A program made the translations under genes and the position numbers. Below, piece after piece: positions 6,052 through 6,773 of a stretch of DNA of 6,773 nt. The notes beneath the pieces are model-generated. The model did not search any database and had not been told where the DNA came from. It worked only from the letters and a program-made list of their open reading frames with translations. Location of the stretch: positions 1 to 6,773 of the forward strand of contig JAEZJR010000270.1 of the NCBI GenBank assembly GCA_023415725.1, read 5' to 3'. Source of the DNA: Acidobacteriota bacterium (lineage in GTDB: Bacteria > Acidobacteriota > Blastocatellia > Pyrinomonadales > Pyrinomonadaceae). Each line of letters starts with the position of its first letter. Positions within the stretch are counted from its first letter, which is position 1.

Positions 6052-6438
6052 ATGATCGTAGGTACCGAATGGCTCATCGAGGCGACCGGTTGCGACGCTG
6101 AAAAGCTTCGTGACAAGGCCGCGCTGCGGGCCGTTTTCGACTCGATCATCGCGGACCTCGGGCTGAAAGCGATCGATTCGATCTGGCACAAGTTCCCCGG
6201 CGAGGGCGGCGTCACCGGTTTGGTCGCACTGACCGAATCGCATCTCGCCTGCCACACCTACCCGGAGCACCGAACCGCGACGTTCAATCTATACTGCTGC
6301 CGCACGCGGCCCGAATGGGATTGGGAGGGTAAGCTCAAACAAGCTCTCGCCGCCGCAGCAGTCCGGATCACCAAAATAGAACGCGGCGATACCGCCGACG
6401 ACATCCAGCAGTCCATCGCCGCCGGAGGTGACGTATAG
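6052..6438 (+). CDS. speD: S-adenosylmethionine decarboxylase proenzyme family (pyruvoyl-dependent)
   Basis: A 128-residue protein of the short bacterial/archaeal AdoMet decarboxylase class, which makes decarboxylated AdoMet, the aminopropyl donor for spermidine. The proenzyme cuts itself at Glu-Ser and turns the Ser into the pyruvoyl cofactor. Here LTESHLACHTYPE places the cleavage at E62-S63, with His68 and Cys83 (NLYCC) at the same numbers I recall for the Thermotoga maritima enzyme. Residue 55 is Thr where that enzyme has Ser. The N-terminus (GTEWLIEATGCDAEKLRD) is typical and the length is normal. Some SpeD homologues have changed into ornithine or arginine decarboxylases, so the substrate is not proven. 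The start is ATG 6052 with a weak AGAGTGA upstream. The TAG stop overlaps the ATA start of the next gene, and such speD-DUF4178 pairs are known in polyamine-related clusters. Confidence 0.92.
   Translation: MIVGTEWLIEATGCDAEKLRDKAALRAVFDSIIADLGLKAIDSIWHKFPGEGGVTGLVALTESHLACHTYPEHRTATFNLYCCRTRPEWDWEGKLKQALAAAAVRITKIERGDTADDIQQSIAAGGDV
6424..6431 (+). promoter_or_regulatory. Strong ribosome binding site for an ATA start codon
   Basis: GGAGGTGA is a full match to the anti-Shine-Dalgarno sequence. It lies within the last codons of speD, and its GGAGG core ends 6 nt before the ATA at 6435. This is the main evidence for initiation at ATA. Confidence 0.72.
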
Positions 6439-6773
6439 CCGTCCTCGCAGCAAATTGCCCCTCGTGCGGAGGGCCGGTCGAGTTCAAGGCCGGGTCCACG
6501 ATCGTGCTCGTCTGCCCTTATTGTCGCTCGGCCCTCGCGCGCACGGACCGCGGCCTCGCGGACCTCGGCAAGGTCGCAGAGATCGCCGAATCCGAATCTC
6601 CTCTGAAACACGGGCTGAAAGGGGAGTTCAAAGGTAACCGTTTCGAACTGACGGGCCGCGCGCAGTTGCGGCACGAGATGGGCGGCTTCTGGGACGAGTG
6701 GTACGCCACCTTCTCCAACGGCTGGGTCGGCTGGCTGGCGGAGGCTCAGGGCCGTTTCTACATGACGTTCTAC
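6435..6773 (+). CDS. Zinc-ribbon / DUF4178 protein, 3'-truncated by window edge, apparent ATA start
   Basis: The first 113 residues of a DUF4178-type protein. Near the N-terminus a four-Cys zinc ribbon is visible: NCPSCGG (Cys8, Cys11) and VCPYCRS (Cys27, Cys30). A DUF4178 domain starts at about residue 60 and includes KGEFKGNRFELTGRAQLRHE and FWDEWYATFSNGWVGWLAEAQGRFYMTFY. Its molecular function is unknown; members are often neighbours of speD, DUF350 membrane proteins and spermidine synthase genes. In this frame an in-frame TGA (6429-6431) blocks extension, and the codons up to the first Cys are CGT ATA GCC GTC CTC GCA GCA AAT, so no ATG, GTG or TTG is available. ATA 6435 sits 6 nt after GGAGG and gives the expected short N-terminus (MAVLAANCPSCGG). 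ATAG joins this start to the speD stop. The gene continues past 6773. Confidence 0.85.
   Translation, partial: MAVLAANCPSCGGPVEFKAGSTIVLVCPYCRSALARTDRGLADLGKVAEIAESESPLKHGLKGEFKGNRFELTGRAQLRHEMGGFWDEWYATFSNGWVGWLAEAQGRFYMTFY

Noticed and set aside
6429..6431. A second recoded TGA (Sec) at the start of the DUF4178 gene
   Set aside because: Codons upstream of this TGA in that frame are only the shadow of speD, and GGAGGTGA explains the bases as a ribosome binding site.
6428..6637. GTG-started 69-codon frame after speD
   Set aside because: Its product is Arg/Pro-rich and runs in a different frame from the clear zinc-ribbon/DUF4178 sequence, so it is a shadow.

Overview
The window looks like part of the chromosome of an Acidobacteriota member, possibly of the Blastocatellia/Pyrinomonadales type. 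This is a guess from gene content: a GWxTD-domain protein, an acidobacterial-style TatB with the 'FESIGTSEL' start, and a speD-DUF4178 pair. The DNA is moderately GC-rich, and genes are tightly packed and use ATG, GTG, TTG and apparently even ATA starts. No mobile element, CRISPR array, rRNA or tRNA gene was seen.

Layout. (1) Positions 1-3157 hold a compact plus-strand run: the C-terminal part of ParB (chromosome segregation), selD (selenophosphate synthetase), tatB and tatC (twin-arginine export). Gaps are 4 and 7 nt, and tatB and tatC overlap by 4 nt. (2) After a 170-nt gap with a good sigma70-like promoter comes a 543-residue secreted GWxTD-domain protein. It ends at a long bidirectional hairpin terminator (4975-5016). 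(3) A minus-strand lipoprotein gene (5015-5959), probably a beta-propeller-like protein, converges on that terminator. (4) A 92-nt divergent gap separates it from plus-strand speD (pyruvoyl-dependent S-adenosylmethionine decarboxylase family), which overlaps a zinc-ribbon/DUF4178 gene cut by the right edge.

The most important reading is that selD does not begin at the GTG at 665. It starts at TTG 620, behind a strong ribosome binding site, and reads through an in-frame TGA at 662-664. That TGA falls exactly where SelD proteins carry their catalytic Cys/Sec. A perfect 9-bp hairpin with a GUU loop begins 24 nt after the TGA and is a good bacterial SECIS candidate. SelD is therefore probably itself a selenoprotein, and the organism should have a full selenocysteine decoding system (selA, selB, selC) outside this window.

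Two further oddities stand out. The DUF4178 gene has no ATG/GTG/TTG start, but has an ATA that overlaps the speD stop (ATAG) six nt after a GGAGGTGA ribosome binding site. TatC carries about 100 extra residues between its first two membrane helices, on the periplasmic side where Tat signal peptides and TatA/TatB are engaged.
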